From JAWKUK01 sp964402175 (GTDB lineage: Bacteria > Planctomycetota > UBA1135 > GCA-002686595): a DNA stretch of 64,000 nucleotides. Below are positions 14,844-23,800 of this stretch, one piece after another. The position numbers and the translations under genes are program-made. Position 1 is the first letter of the stretch. Each line of letters starts with the position of its first letter. Under the pieces are notes generated by a model, which was given only the letters and a program-made list of their open reading frames with translations, was not told the DNA's origin and ran no database searches. Location: assembly GCA_964402175.1 (NCBI GenBank), contig CAYOBN010000010.1, positions 27,184 through 91,183 on the forward strand, read 5' to 3'.

Positions 14844-17006
14844 GTGGTAACCTCCGCCGACGCCGCGAGCGATGTGCGCAACGCGTACGTCGCGCTCGCA
14901 GCGCTCGTGGCCCTCGTCGTCGCAGTCGCGGCCTACGCCGATGGCTGGCGCATCGACAACCGGGTGGAGTCCTGGGCAGCTTCGACAGGTGAAGAGCGGG
15001 CGCTCACCCTCCTGAACGAGCGCTTCGGCGGCGATGCGATGGTCCTCGTCCGTGTGGCAGCCGATGAGATCGTGTTACCCGGAGCGGCAGAGGCATTCGT
15101 CGACCAGTTGGGCGCGAGCCTCGCATCGTTGCCAGCCGTTCGCTCTGTCTTCGATCCCGCCCATGTCCCCCTGAGCGGGGCGGGGAGCCTCTCCGAGCGG
15201 CTCTCACGTCTACGACATTTGCCGCTCGAGCGCGCCTTGGACGCCGTAGGCGAGGACAACGAGCCGTTTCGCATGGACTTGGTCTTGGCGCTCGAGCCGA
15301 GCGCCCCGCCGGAAGCGCTCGCGGCGCTGGCTGATGGACTCGCAGTCGAGAGAGCGCGCTCGAAGTCGTACGGGCTCGAGCTGCGTGCTGCAGGCCATCC
15401 GCTCGTGTCTGCGGGATTGGACGTCGAATCACGCCGGGTGGACACGGTCTTTGCGCCGCTGCTCGTTGTGATCGCGCTCTCTTTGACGGCCTTCCTGCTG
15501 CGGTCGATTCCACTCGCGGTCGCGGCGCTTCTACCGGCGATGTTGACGAGCGCGGCTGTGCGAGCCGCGCTGCGCGCGCTCGGTATCGACGCAAACATGA
15601 TCCTGGTCGCGGCAGCTCCGTTGGTGCTCGTCGTGATGGTGGCCTCCACCTTGCATCTCGTCCTCCGAGTGCGCGAAGAGCGCGGTCGGTCTGACGTACC
15701 GAATGCGGCGCGGCTCGCGCTGCGGACGACGCTCGGTCCGGCGCTCTGGGCCGCGGCGACCACAGCCGTCGGCTTCGGAGTCTTCGCGGTGTCGGCGGTG
15801 CGTCCCGTCCGGCAGCTCGGACTGGTCGTTGCGGCAGCGGTCGCGGTCGCTGTGCCGCTGGTCTATCTGGCCCTGCCAACGGTCTATGCGGCCTTCGCGC
15901 GGCCCTTGACAAAGGCCACTCCGTCGCGAGCTGGGGCCCGCTGGCGACGGCTCGCGGTCGCCGCGGCGCGCCGCCGCCGACTCATCTTGCCGTTCACGGC
16001 GGTCGCGTTGTTCGCCGGCGTCATGGCACCGCGTTACATGCCGGTATCGACCGACGCCCTCGATTACTTCCCGCAAGGACACCCCGTGCGGGAGGAGTTC
16101 CTGGAGCTCGAGCGCGGTGGTGCGACCCTGTCCACGGTAGAACTCCTGTATCGGGGCACGAGCGACGGAGGCCTCGATGGCGAGATTGCGGCCCGTCTCG
16201 CCGAAGGAGCCGCCGCGATCCCCGGCGTGCGCGGAGTCTTCGGACCAGCGGATGTGAGAGCCTCGATCCGAGCGACCCTGGGCTTCGATCCGACGCTGGC
16301 GTCAGCGCCAATTCTCGAGGCTGCGCAGAAAGCAGCGGCGCGGGTCGATGCAGCGCGCGAGTACGGCCGCATCACGGTGCGCCTGCAACGGTCGGGCTTG
16401 GACCACGTCCTGGAGGTGGCACGGGGCTTGGAGCAGCTCGGGGCCACCATGGTCGAGGGTGGGAGCTTCTCGGAGGTCGCCGTAGCGAGCACCCTGATTC
16501 GCCTCGGCGCGCTGCACGACGCGCTCGTGCAGACCCTGGCGGCGTCGCTCGGCTTGACCGCCTTGGTGGTCTGCATCGCTTTCGGCGTCACGCTGCGCGA
16601 CCGTCGCGCGCAGGTCGCGGCATTGTTGGCGAACGCGCTCCCCGTTGCGCTGGCTCTGACCGCGGCGCTGTCGCTCGGCTTTGGCCTCGACGCCGCGACG
16701 GTGATGGTGGCCTCCGTCGTGATGGGTATCGCGGTCGATACCACTTTCCACTTGCTCAGCGGTGCGGCACGTAAGAGTGCGTCGGCGTTCGCTGCGCGAC
16801 GCAGCTTCTTACGCTCTGTAGAGCGGGTCGGACCGCCGGCGTTCTTGGGTGCTGTAGTGCTCGCTGCAGGGTTCGGAGCGCTCGCATTGGCTGACTTTCA
16901 ACCGACCGCGCGCTTCGGAATATTGACCTCGATCGGCATCCTGGCGGCATTCGTCGCCGATATGGTGATCGTGCCAGCGGTCCTGCTGGTACGTCGCAGC
17001 GATTGA
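14844..17006 (+). CDS. MMPL/RND-family membrane exporter
   Basis: About 720 residues with the duplicated MMPL layout: N-terminal membrane helix, a large extracytoplasmic domain, a block of about five helices (residues 200-360), then a second extracytoplasmic domain and a second helical block at the C-terminus. MMPL proteins are proton-driven exporters of lipids, hopanoids and polyketides. At 720 residues it is close to half-size RND lipid transporters. Here it ends the type III PKS operon, so export of the phenolic lipid is a reasonable inference. The start is uncertain: TTG 14823, GTG 14844 and GTG 14874 are all in frame and none has a good Shine-Dalgarno; 14844 is a compromise. It converges with the NnrU-like gene, leaving 47 bases with no clear terminator. 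Confidence 0.87.
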   Translation: MVTSADAASDVRNAYVALAALVALVVAVAAYADGWRIDNRVESWAASTGEERALTLLNERFGGDAMVLVRVAADEIVLPGAAEAFVDQLGASLASLPAVRSVFDPAHVPLSGAGSLSERLSRLRHLPLERALDAVGEDNEPFRMDLVLALEPSAPPEALAALADGLAVERARSKSYGLELRAAGHPLVSAGLDVESRRVDTVFAPLLVVIALSLTAFLLRSIPLAVAALLPAMLTSAAVRAALRALGIDANMILVAAAPLVLVVMVASTLHLVLRVREERGRSDVPNAARLALRTTLGPALWAAATTAVGFGVFAVSAVRPVRQLGLVVAAAVAVAVPLVYLALPTVYAAFARPLTKATPSRAGARWRRLAVAAARRRRLILPFTAVALFAGVMAPRYMPVSTDALDYFPQGHPVREEFLELERGGATLSTVELLYRGTSDGGLDGEIAARLAEGAAAIPGVRGVFGPADVRASIRATLGFDPTLASAPILEAAQKAAARVDAAREYGRITVRLQRSGLDHVLEVARGLEQLGATMVEGGSFSEVAVASTLIRLGALHDALVQTLAASLGLTALVVCIAFGVTLRDRRAQVAALLANALPVALALTAALSLGFGLDAATVMVASVVMGIAVDTTFHLLSGAARKSASAFAARRSFLRSVERVGPPAFLGAVVLAAGFGALALADFQPTARFGILTSIGILAAFVADMVIVPAVLLVRRSD

Positions 17007-17053
17007 GGGGCTTCGGCAGAGCGTCAGGCGGTGCTCAGCGCGAAACGACCGCT

Positions 17054-17794
17054 TCAGCGAGCGCGCGTATGGCGCAGGCGCGGCAGCCAATAGGGGTGGT
17101 TCGCGCGGTAGGTCGCAAAGGCTGCCCCGTGGTAGCGTGCATAACGCGCCTCTTTATGGAGCGGACCGAGCACACAATAAACGCCCCAGACCAAGACGAT
17201 GAGAACGCGATCGAAGCCCCAGTCGGGTCCCGTCAACAACGTCGCTGCAAACGCCGTGTAGATCGGTTGACGCCAGTGAGCGAAGAGACCCCGTGTGGGC
17301 ATTGGTGGATACTGAGGTGCGCGACCGCGAGCGACCGCCCACCAACCCAAGGACCCCGTCTGGAGCGCGAGGCCCGAATCCCACATCGCCTTGCCGAGGA
17401 GCAGCCAAGCTGCGGCGTAGAGGCCGTAGAAGGCGCCGCGTAATGCGCCGCTCGGCGACCACCACAGCTCGCCGGTCGGACTCCAGAGCAGGAATGTGGC
17501 GCCGACTTGCACGCTCGCAAAGGCCGCATAGACAGTCGTTGTGAGGTCGCGCCCCCAAGGCGCCGCGAGCCAGCGTTGTCCCGTGCGCGACAGGGCCAAG
17601 GAGTGCAGGACGGGGAACTGGAGCGCGAGCGCCAGATTGGCGGCGATTGCGCTTCGGCCGCTCAAGCTGCCGAGGCCCGTGCGCATGCCGGTCGCGAGGC
17701 CCAGCACCATGGCGGTCACGCCGATCGCAAACAGCGTGTGGGTCGTGAGTCCCAGCGCGACGGCGCCGGCACGACGAAGGGTGGGTGAATTCAA
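17054..17794 (-). CDS. NnrU/ICMT-like membrane methyltransferase
   Basis: A 246-residue multi-pass membrane protein with about five to six hydrophobic segments, ending EARYARYHGAAFATYRANHPYW, read here as EARYARYHGAAF then ATYRANHPYWLP. That tail corresponds to the C-terminus of NnrU, ICMT and methanethiol S-methyltransferase-type enzymes. HWRQPIYTAF takes the place of the usual RHP(x)Y SAM-site motif. It overlaps the UbiG-like gene by ATGA, forming a two-gene minus-strand operon convergent with the PKS operon. It may act on the same lipid or quinone, or on an unrelated small thiol; the sequence does not decide. Confidence 0.75.
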   Translation of the reverse strand: MNSPTLRRAGAVALGLTTHTLFAIGVTAMVLGLATGMRTGLGSLSGRSAIAANLALALQFPVLHSLALSRTGQRWLAAPWGRDLTTTVYAAFASVQVGATFLLWSPTGELWWSPSGALRGAFYGLYAAAWLLLGKAMWDSGLALQTGSLGWWAVARGRAPQYPPMPTRGLFAHWRQPIYTAFAATLLTGPDWGFDRVLIVLVWGVYCVLGPLHKEARYARYHGAAFATYRANHPYWLPRLRHTRAR

Positions 17795-18519
17795 GCGAGC
17801 TCCGGTCCAACGGGGCGGTAGAACAACGACTGGTACGCGACCGCCAGTGAGCTCGACGGACAGGCGACGATGCGTCGTCGCGCGACCGTGGCGAGCACCC
17901 GGACTCCTTCGCCCAGGTCCTGGATGTGTCGCAGTCCAGCTTCACTCGCCGCGCGACGGAGCTCTGCGGGGCGAATGAAGCGCTTGGGATCGTGGGTGCC
18001 CCGCGGCACGAGACCCACACCCTCCGCCAACGTGACCGCGAGGATCCGCGACCTCAGGGTGCGGTTCAGGGTGCCTGCGAAGAGGTGCCCACCTGGGCGC
18101 AGCAGCTCGGCCCCGGCGCGGAGGACGGAGGCGGGGTGGTCGACATGTTCGAGGACGTCCGCGAGCACGACGAGGTCTGCCGTCCCCGGTCGAAGGGGAG
18201 GTCGTTCGATGTCGGCGCAGACAGCGCCCAGCGGCGTGTTCGGACTGCGGTTCTGGGCCGCTCCGAGGCTGGGCAGCGACCGGTCGACGCAGACCACCCG
18301 CGCCCCCCGCGCGGTCAGCGCGTTCGCCACGATGCCACCGCCCGAGCCCAGGTCCACGACCCGTAGCCCCGCGAGCGCGACGCCCCGTTCGGCCAGGGCC
18401 GCAGCGAGGCGCTCCACCCGCAGCGCGTTCACCGAGTGCAGAGACCGAAAGGGCGGCGCTTCGGTGTCCCACCACGCATCGGCGAGGCGGTCGTAGAGGC
18501 CCAGGTCGTTGCGCGGCAT
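17791..18519 (-). CDS. UbiG-like class I SAM O-methyltransferase
   Basis: A 242-residue class I methyltransferase with strong UbiG character: N-terminal YDRLADAWWDTEAPPF with LHSVNALRVERL, SAM motif I VVDLGSGGG around residues 55-63, ADVLEHVDHP, and GTLNRTLRSRILAVTLAEG followed by GTHDPKRFIRPAEL. The last two segments closely mirror UbiG, which O-methylates hydroxyl groups of polyprenylated catechols in ubiquinone synthesis. No other ubiquinone gene is here except the distant UbiB-like gene. Next to a type III PKS and a putative aromatic hydroxylase, methylation of a hydroxylated alkylresorcinol is an attractive alternative substrate. The start at 18519 leads a minus-strand operon whose upstream region carries a long inverted repeat. 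Confidence 0.87.
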   Translation of the reverse strand: MPRNDLGLYDRLADAWWDTEAPPFRSLHSVNALRVERLAAALAERGVALAGLRVVDLGSGGGIVANALTARGARVVCVDRSLPSLGAAQNRSPNTPLGAVCADIERPPLRPGTADLVVLADVLEHVDHPASVLRAGAELLRPGGHLFAGTLNRTLRSRILAVTLAEGVGLVPRGTHDPKRFIRPAELRRAASEAGLRHIQDLGEGVRVLATVARRRIVACPSSSLAVAYQSLFYRPVGPELA

Positions 18520-18560
18520 CGACTCCTGTATCGCACTCGGAGGGCCCGTGTGCGCCTTAC

Positions 18561-18617
18561 CAGCGGGTCATTTCCCCGGGGCGCCGGACCGAGGAGCTCG
18601 GGGGAAATGACCCGCTG
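18561..18617. promoter_or_regulatory. Perfect 17-bp inverted repeat between divergent genes
   Basis: CAGCGGGTCATTTCCCC at 18561-18577 is repeated as its exact reverse complement at 18601-18617, with a 23-base spacer. It is in the 239-bp divergent region between the UbiG-like gene (minus) and the creatininase gene (plus). It is more AT-rich than its surroundings and there is no U-tract, so an operator or a mobile palindrome is more likely than a terminator. Confidence 0.75.
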
Positions 18618-18740
18618 CGCTGGAGGGACGCGGGAGCCGGCCGCTCCACCGACCAGACCTCGGGAATGCCCGGAGCGAGCTCCGCGCAGGGAGCGAGCGC
18701 ATCCTGACGCGGCCGAGCGTTCGATCGACCTCCCTGGCGG

Positions 18741-18746
18741 TATCCT
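18741..18746 (+). promoter_or_regulatory. Candidate -10 element of the creatininase-MetF operon
   Basis: TATCCT in the context GGTATCCTCTC, 12 bases before ATG 18759; the start of transcription would lie just before the start codon. Confidence 0.5.
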
Positions 18747-18758
18747 CTCGGCCCCGCG

Positions 18759-19523
18759 ATGTACGACCTCTCCAAGCTGACCTGGCCCGAGGCCAAAGCC
18801 CGCTTTGGGCCGCGGCTGGTCGTCCTCCTGCCGGTCGGGGCGACGGAGGCCCACGGACCGCACTTGCCGCTCGATACCGATGTCACGATCGCGCGAGCGC
18901 AGGCGTTGGCGGCGGCGGAGCGCCTCGGCCAGCTCGGCGTCGATGCGCTGGTCTTGCCCCCGATCGCCTACACCGTCGCGCAGTTTGCGTTCAGCTTCGC
19001 TGGCACGCTGACGGTGCGGCCAGGGACGCTGTGGAACCTGATCGAGGACATCGTCGAGAGCTTGCAGCAGCACACCGTCGAGCGCGTCGTGCTCTGCAAT
19101 GCGCACCTCGAGCCCAAACACGTCGCCATCCTGCGCGGTGTGTGCCTCGATCACGCGCGCCGAGGCGGTGGCAAAGCGGAGCTGATCTTCCCCGACATCA
19201 CACGGCGCCGTTTTGCGGCGACCCTCGGGGCGGAGTTCCAATCCGGGGAGTGCCACGCGGGCCGCTACGAGTCCAGCATCGTGTTGGCCGAGGACCCTGC
19301 ACACGTCCGCGAAGACGAGCGCGCCGCCCTCGCGCCCAAGGTCGTCGGCCTCGTCGAGAAGCTGCGAGCGGGTGCGGTCTCGTTCGAGTCGATCGGCGCG
19401 GATGCGGCGTGGTGCGGCGATCCGGCCGCCGCTACGGCGGAAGAGGGCCGCGATTTGATCGGGCGGCTTGCAGACGTCATCGTGACCTCGGTCCGCGAGG
19501 CTTGGCCGGACCTTCTACCGTGA
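18759..19523 (+). CDS. Creatininase-family metalloamidohydrolase
   Basis: A 254-residue protein of the creatininase/MftE/ArfB superfamily, binuclear-metal hydrolases cleaving cyclic or linear amides. Metal-ligand motifs are visible: GATEAHGPHLPLDTD near residues 28-42, CNAHLEPKH around 111, and GECHAGRYESS around 166. Compared with the usual NGHGGN motif, CNAHLEPKH is divergent, so the substrate is not predictable. It opens a three-gene operon with a hot-dog thioesterase and MetF through GTGA and ATGA overlaps. A folate or one-carbon link is possible (some family members act on pterin-related amides), but that is inference from position only. Confidence 0.85.
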   Translation: MYDLSKLTWPEAKARFGPRLVVLLPVGATEAHGPHLPLDTDVTIARAQALAAAERLGQLGVDALVLPPIAYTVAQFAFSFAGTLTVRPGTLWNLIEDIVESLQQHTVERVVLCNAHLEPKHVAILRGVCLDHARRGGGKAELIFPDITRRRFAATLGAEFQSGECHAGRYESSIVLAEDPAHVREDERAALAPKVVGLVEKLRAGAVSFESIGADAAWCGDPAAATAEEGRDLIGRLADVIVTSVREAWPDLLP

Positions 19524-19972
19524 GCGCCTACAACACCGTCATCCAGGTCCGCTTCGGCCACGTGGACCCCGCAGGCATCGCGTACTTCCCGCGCATCTTC
19601 GACTACGTCCACGATGTCTTCGAAGAGCTCTGGGAAGAGCACGTCGGCATCCGTTATTACCACCTGCTCCTCGAGCAGAAGGTCGGATTTCCGCTCGTGC
19701 ACAGCGACGTCGACTTCAAGCGCCCGCTGCAGTTCGGCGACCGCATGGTGGTCAGCGTCACCTGCTTCAAGCTCGGGCACAGCTCGCTCGGCCTCCGTTA
19801 CCGCTTCATGATGGCCGACGCCATCCATGTCGAAGCGCGTATGGTCACCGCTTGTGTGCGCACCGACACGATGCGTTCGATCCCGATCCCCGACGAATAC
19901 CGGCGCCGCTTCGAGCTCCTCCTCGAGCCCAGCGCGCAGGCCTCCAAACAGAAGAGAGAGCGCAATCCATGA
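19520..19972 (+). CDS. Hot-dog fold acyl-CoA thioesterase (4HBT-like)
   Basis: A 150-residue single hot-dog domain. The catalytic motif HVDPAGIAYFPRIFDYVHD at residues 13-31 matches the Asp-x-x-Gly-Ile block of 4-hydroxybenzoyl-CoA-type and YbgC-type thioesterases, with catalytic Asp15. The usual strand DVDFKRPLQFGD follows. GTG 19520 overlaps the previous stop and the gene ends in an ATGA overlap with MetF. Reaction: acyl-CoA + water to acid + CoA. Substrate unknown; aromatic acyl-CoA is possible given the ligase and dehydrogenase 10 kb upstream. Confidence 0.9.
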   Translation: MSAYNTVIQVRFGHVDPAGIAYFPRIFDYVHDVFEELWEEHVGIRYYHLLLEQKVGFPLVHSDVDFKRPLQFGDRMVVSVTCFKLGHSSLGLRYRFMMADAIHVEARMVTACVRTDTMRSIPIPDEYRRRFELLLEPSAQASKQKRERNP

Positions 19973-20832
19973 GGATCGACGCTTTGTACGGCGCAGGTCG
20001 CCCGTTGTTCAGCTTCGAGTTCTTCCCGCCGAAGACCGACGATGGGGCGGAGGCTCTGATGCGCACCGCTGCGGACCTCAAGGCCCGCGTCGAGCCGGAC
20101 TTCATCTCGGTGACCTACGGAGCGGGTGGGTCCACCCGGGATCGCACCCACGCCGTCGTGACGCGCATCCAGAACGAGCTCGGGGTGACGGGGATGGCGC
20201 ACCTGACCTGTGTCGGTGCCACCCGCGACGAGATCACCGCGGTCGCGGACCGCTTGCACGAGGCCGGGGTGCAGAACGTGCTCGCGCTGCGCGGGGATCC
20301 GCCGCACGGAGCCGGCACCTACACACCCACCGAAGGCGGCTTCGCTTACGCCAGGGACCTCATCGAGTTCTTGGCCGGGCGCTACAACTTCTCCATCGGC
20401 GCGGCGTGTTATCCAGAGAAGCACCCCGAAGCGCGCACCGCCGATGCGGACTTGGCCGTCGCCAAGGCCAAACAAGACGCGGGCGCGGGTTTCCTGACGA
20501 CGCAGCTCTTCTTCGACAACGTGTCGTACGAGCGCTTCGTCGAGCGCGCGCGTCGCGCCGGTGTTCGGATCCCGATCGTGCCCGGCATCATGCCGATCAC
20601 GAACGTCGCGCAGATCCAGCGCTTCACCCGGATGTGTGGCGCGTCGATCCCGGCTGCGCTGCTCGCGCGCTTGCAGGATGTGGAAGACGATTCGGGCGCT
20701 GTGATGGCGACGGGGATCGAACACGCCATCACACAATGCCGTGGGCTGCTCGCCATGGGCGCCCCCGGCGTGCACTTCTACACGCTGAACAAGAGCCACG
20801 CGACGCGCTCGGTGCTCTCGGCGCTGCGCTGA
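19969..20832 (+). CDS. metF: 5,10-methylenetetrahydrofolate reductase
   Basis: A 287-residue MetF, an FAD enzyme reducing 5,10-methylene-THF to 5-methyl-THF for methionine synthesis. Motifs in order: SFEFFPPKTDDGAE at residues 14-27, VTYGAGGSTRDRT, ALRGDPP containing the folate-contacting Asp, AACYPEKHPEA, QLFFDN and VPGIMPI. Length is typical of bacterial MetF. ATG 19969 overlaps the thioesterase stop (ATGA) and has a purine-rich GAAGAGAGAG upstream. 5-methyl-THF feeds SAM regeneration, which would also supply the methyltransferases upstream, but this is a general housekeeping role. Confidence 0.96.
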   Translation: MRIDALYGAGRPLFSFEFFPPKTDDGAEALMRTAADLKARVEPDFISVTYGAGGSTRDRTHAVVTRIQNELGVTGMAHLTCVGATRDEITAVADRLHEAGVQNVLALRGDPPHGAGTYTPTEGGFAYARDLIEFLAGRYNFSIGAACYPEKHPEARTADADLAVAKAKQDAGAGFLTTQLFFDNVSYERFVERARRAGVRIPIVPGIMPITNVAQIQRFTRMCGASIPAALLARLQDVEDDSGAVMATGIEHAITQCRGLLAMGAPGVHFYTLNKSHATRSVLSALR

Positions 20833-20846
20833 GCGCGTCTTCTCGG

Positions 20847-20852
20847 TATCGT
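20847..20852 (+). promoter_or_regulatory. Candidate -10 element of the PVC-type dehydrogenase gene
   Basis: TATCGT in GGTATCGTC, 7 bases before ATG 20860 and directly after the metF stop. No Shine-Dalgarno is present, which supports leaderless transcription. Confidence 0.5.
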
Positions 20853-20859
20853 CTGCGGC

Positions 20860-23800
20860 ATGCTGTTCCTCCCGCAGACCCCCGAAGTCCCGGTCGCTCT
20901 CGAGGTCCCCGCGGGGCTCGCGGTCTCCGTGTGGGCCGAGAGTCCCGCGCTCTACAACCCGACGGCGATCGACATCGACCACCGCGGTCGGGTGTGGCTC
21001 ACGGAGGCGGTCAATTACCGCGCGTGGGGGGATCGCAACCCCGGGCGTCGGCACCCCGATGGCGAGCGCATCGTGATCCTCGAGGACACCGACGGCGACG
21101 GGCGCGCGGATGTGTCCAAGGTGTTCGCGGTCGATCCGGAGCTCGTTGCACCGCTGGGGATCGCGCTCGTCGGAGACCGCGTCTACGTATCGTGCTCGCC
21201 GCACCTCTTCGTCTACATCGACGATGACGGCGACGACGTCGCGGATCGGCGCGAGACGGTCCTGACCGGCTTCGGAGGCTTCGATCACGACCACGGCCTG
21301 CACTCCGTCGTGCCGCACCTCGACGGCAAGCTGTATGTGGCGGTCGGCAACGCGGGCCCGCACCTCGTGACGGGCCCCGACGGGCGCGAGCTGCGCTCGG
21401 GGAGCCTCTACCGCGACGGTGGCTCGCGCAGCGCCGACAACAAGCCTGGCCTCGTCAGCTCCGATGGGCGCGTGTGGACAGGGGGCCTCATCCTGCGCTT
21501 CGATCACGACGGCAGCGGCCTCGAGGTCCTGGCCCACAACTTCCGTAACCCCTACGAAGTCGCCGTTTCGCGCGCGGGAGACCTCTTCACGGCGGACAAC
21601 GACGACGACGGGAACCAGGCTTGCCGCGTGACGTGGGTGCTGCCCGGCGGCAACTACGGCTTCTTCAGCGCCGACGGATCGCGCACGTGGCAGGCCGATC
21701 GGCGGCCCGGTCAAGCGACGGTGGCAGCCCATTGGCACCAGGACGACCCAGGGGTCGCGCCGCTCGGTACGGTCACGGGTGCGGGCGGACCGACCGGAGT
21801 CGCCGTCTACGAAGGGGACCTGCTGGCCACTTGGATCGGCGGACATGTGCTTCACTGCGACGCGGGTGCGCGGGTGGTGTATGCGCACAGACCCACGCCC
21901 GCTGGCGTGGGCTTGCAGCTCGAGCCCGGAGTCCTCGTGCGCGCGGCGACCGGCGGCGGTGAGAGCGCCGACTGGTTCCGACCGAGCGACGTCTGCGTCG
22001 GGCCGGCGGGGGAGGTCTACGTCGCCGATTGGTACGACCCCGGTGTCGGAGGCCACGCAGCCGGCGATCGCCGCGCGTTCGGCCGAATCCTGCGTATCGC
22101 GCCCGCTGGTCAGCCGGTCGGCGTGCCGCCGCTCGATCTCACGACCGCAGAGGGCATCGACCGGGCGCTGCGTTCACCGGCGGTCTCCGTGCGCGAGCGC
22201 GCGCGGGCTGCGGCCCAGAGCCGAGCGACCTCAGCCGCGCCGCGGCCGGGACTCCGCCTCGTCGAAGAGCTGCGCGCGCTCGCCGAGGCGCCGTTCGAAG
22301 GCGCCGCACGCGAGCGGTTGTTGACCGTCGCTGAAGAGGACTATGACGGCACCGATCGCTGGTTGCTCGAAGCGCTCGGCGCGGCCCTCGAACTCCACGC
22401 CGAGGTCGTCTACGCGGAGCTCGCTGCGACGATCGGCGCGCAGCCCCTGGAATGGGACCAGCGCTTCGAGCGCCTCGCGTGGCGCTTGCACCCGAGGGCG
22501 GCTGTGCCGGCGTTCCTGGCCCGCGCGCTCTCGGTGACCCTGGACGAGAGCGCGCGCCGCCGCGCGATCGATGCGCTCGCCTTCACGCGTGTCGACGCCG
22601 AGAGCCGTACGGCGGCGGATGCGCTGTCTGTGATCGCGACGGCCGGTCCCGAGGACTTACGCGCCTACGCGCTGGCTTGGTTGCAGCAGCGCGACGCGGG
22701 CGAATGGCGCGGTTACGGCGTCCTCGCGGGGACGCAGCGCGGGGCACGCGGCTCCGCCGAAGAGGTGTACACCAGCGGTGTCCTGCGCCGCGGCTCGGTC
22801 GACATCGACGTCGACATCGCAGGCGCGACCGACATCTGGCTCGTCGTCAACGATGGCGGCGATGGGAACTCGTACGATTGGGCCGCCTGGGCCGAGCCGC
22901 GTTTCGTCGATCGTGACGGCGTGGAACAGCCGCTGCGCGCCTGGACCGCGGCCAGCGCGGACTGGGGCTCGGTGCAGCTCGACCGCGACCCGAACGGTGG
23001 GACGCTCGAACTGGACGGACGCGGCGCCGTGCGCGGGATCGGCACACACGCTGCGAGCGAGGTCGCATGTCCCGTCCCACCGAGCGCAGTCCGCTTCCGC
23101 GCGACCGTCGGCCCGGAGCGGGGGGGTACGGAGCAAGCGGGTGGCCAAGGCACGTCGCTCGGCTTCCAAGTCTTCGTGCGCCGCGCACCGCAGCCCAAGC
23201 CGCTGCGAGGGTGGCTCAGCACCGTGCTCGATCCGACCGCCACACCCGAGGCGCGCCTCGTCGCCGCTGAAGCCCTCGCTGCGGACAGCCAAGGCGCGCT
23301 CCTCCTGCTGGAGGCTGCAGAGGAGCTCTCCGTGGAGCTGCGCGCTGCCGTCGGCGCCGCGCTCTTCCGCCACCCCGACCTCGCCGTCCGCGCGCTCTCG
23401 AGCGAGCGCTTCCCGCGCCCCGACGGCGCGGAGTTCCCGTCGATCGCAGCGCTCCTGCAGCTCGAAGGCGATGTCCGGCGCGGGCGCGAGCTCTTCGAAG
23501 GTCGCGTCGGTTCCGCGGGTTGTGTGGCGTGCCATGCCTACCGCTCCGGCGACACCCGTATCGGCGCGGATCTGGGGCCGGAGCTGACGGTGATCCGCCG
23601 CAAGCTCGGCAAAGACGCGCTGTTCGACGCGATCCTGAATCCGAGCGCGGGCATCGCGTTCGGCTACGACACCTACATCTTGCGCACGACCGATGGGTTG
23701 CTCTACTCGGGCTTCCTTCTGGCGGATGGTCCGACAGTGGCGCTCCTGACGACCTCGGGCGAGCGGCTCGCGTTCGACGCCGCTGAGATCGTCGAACGGC

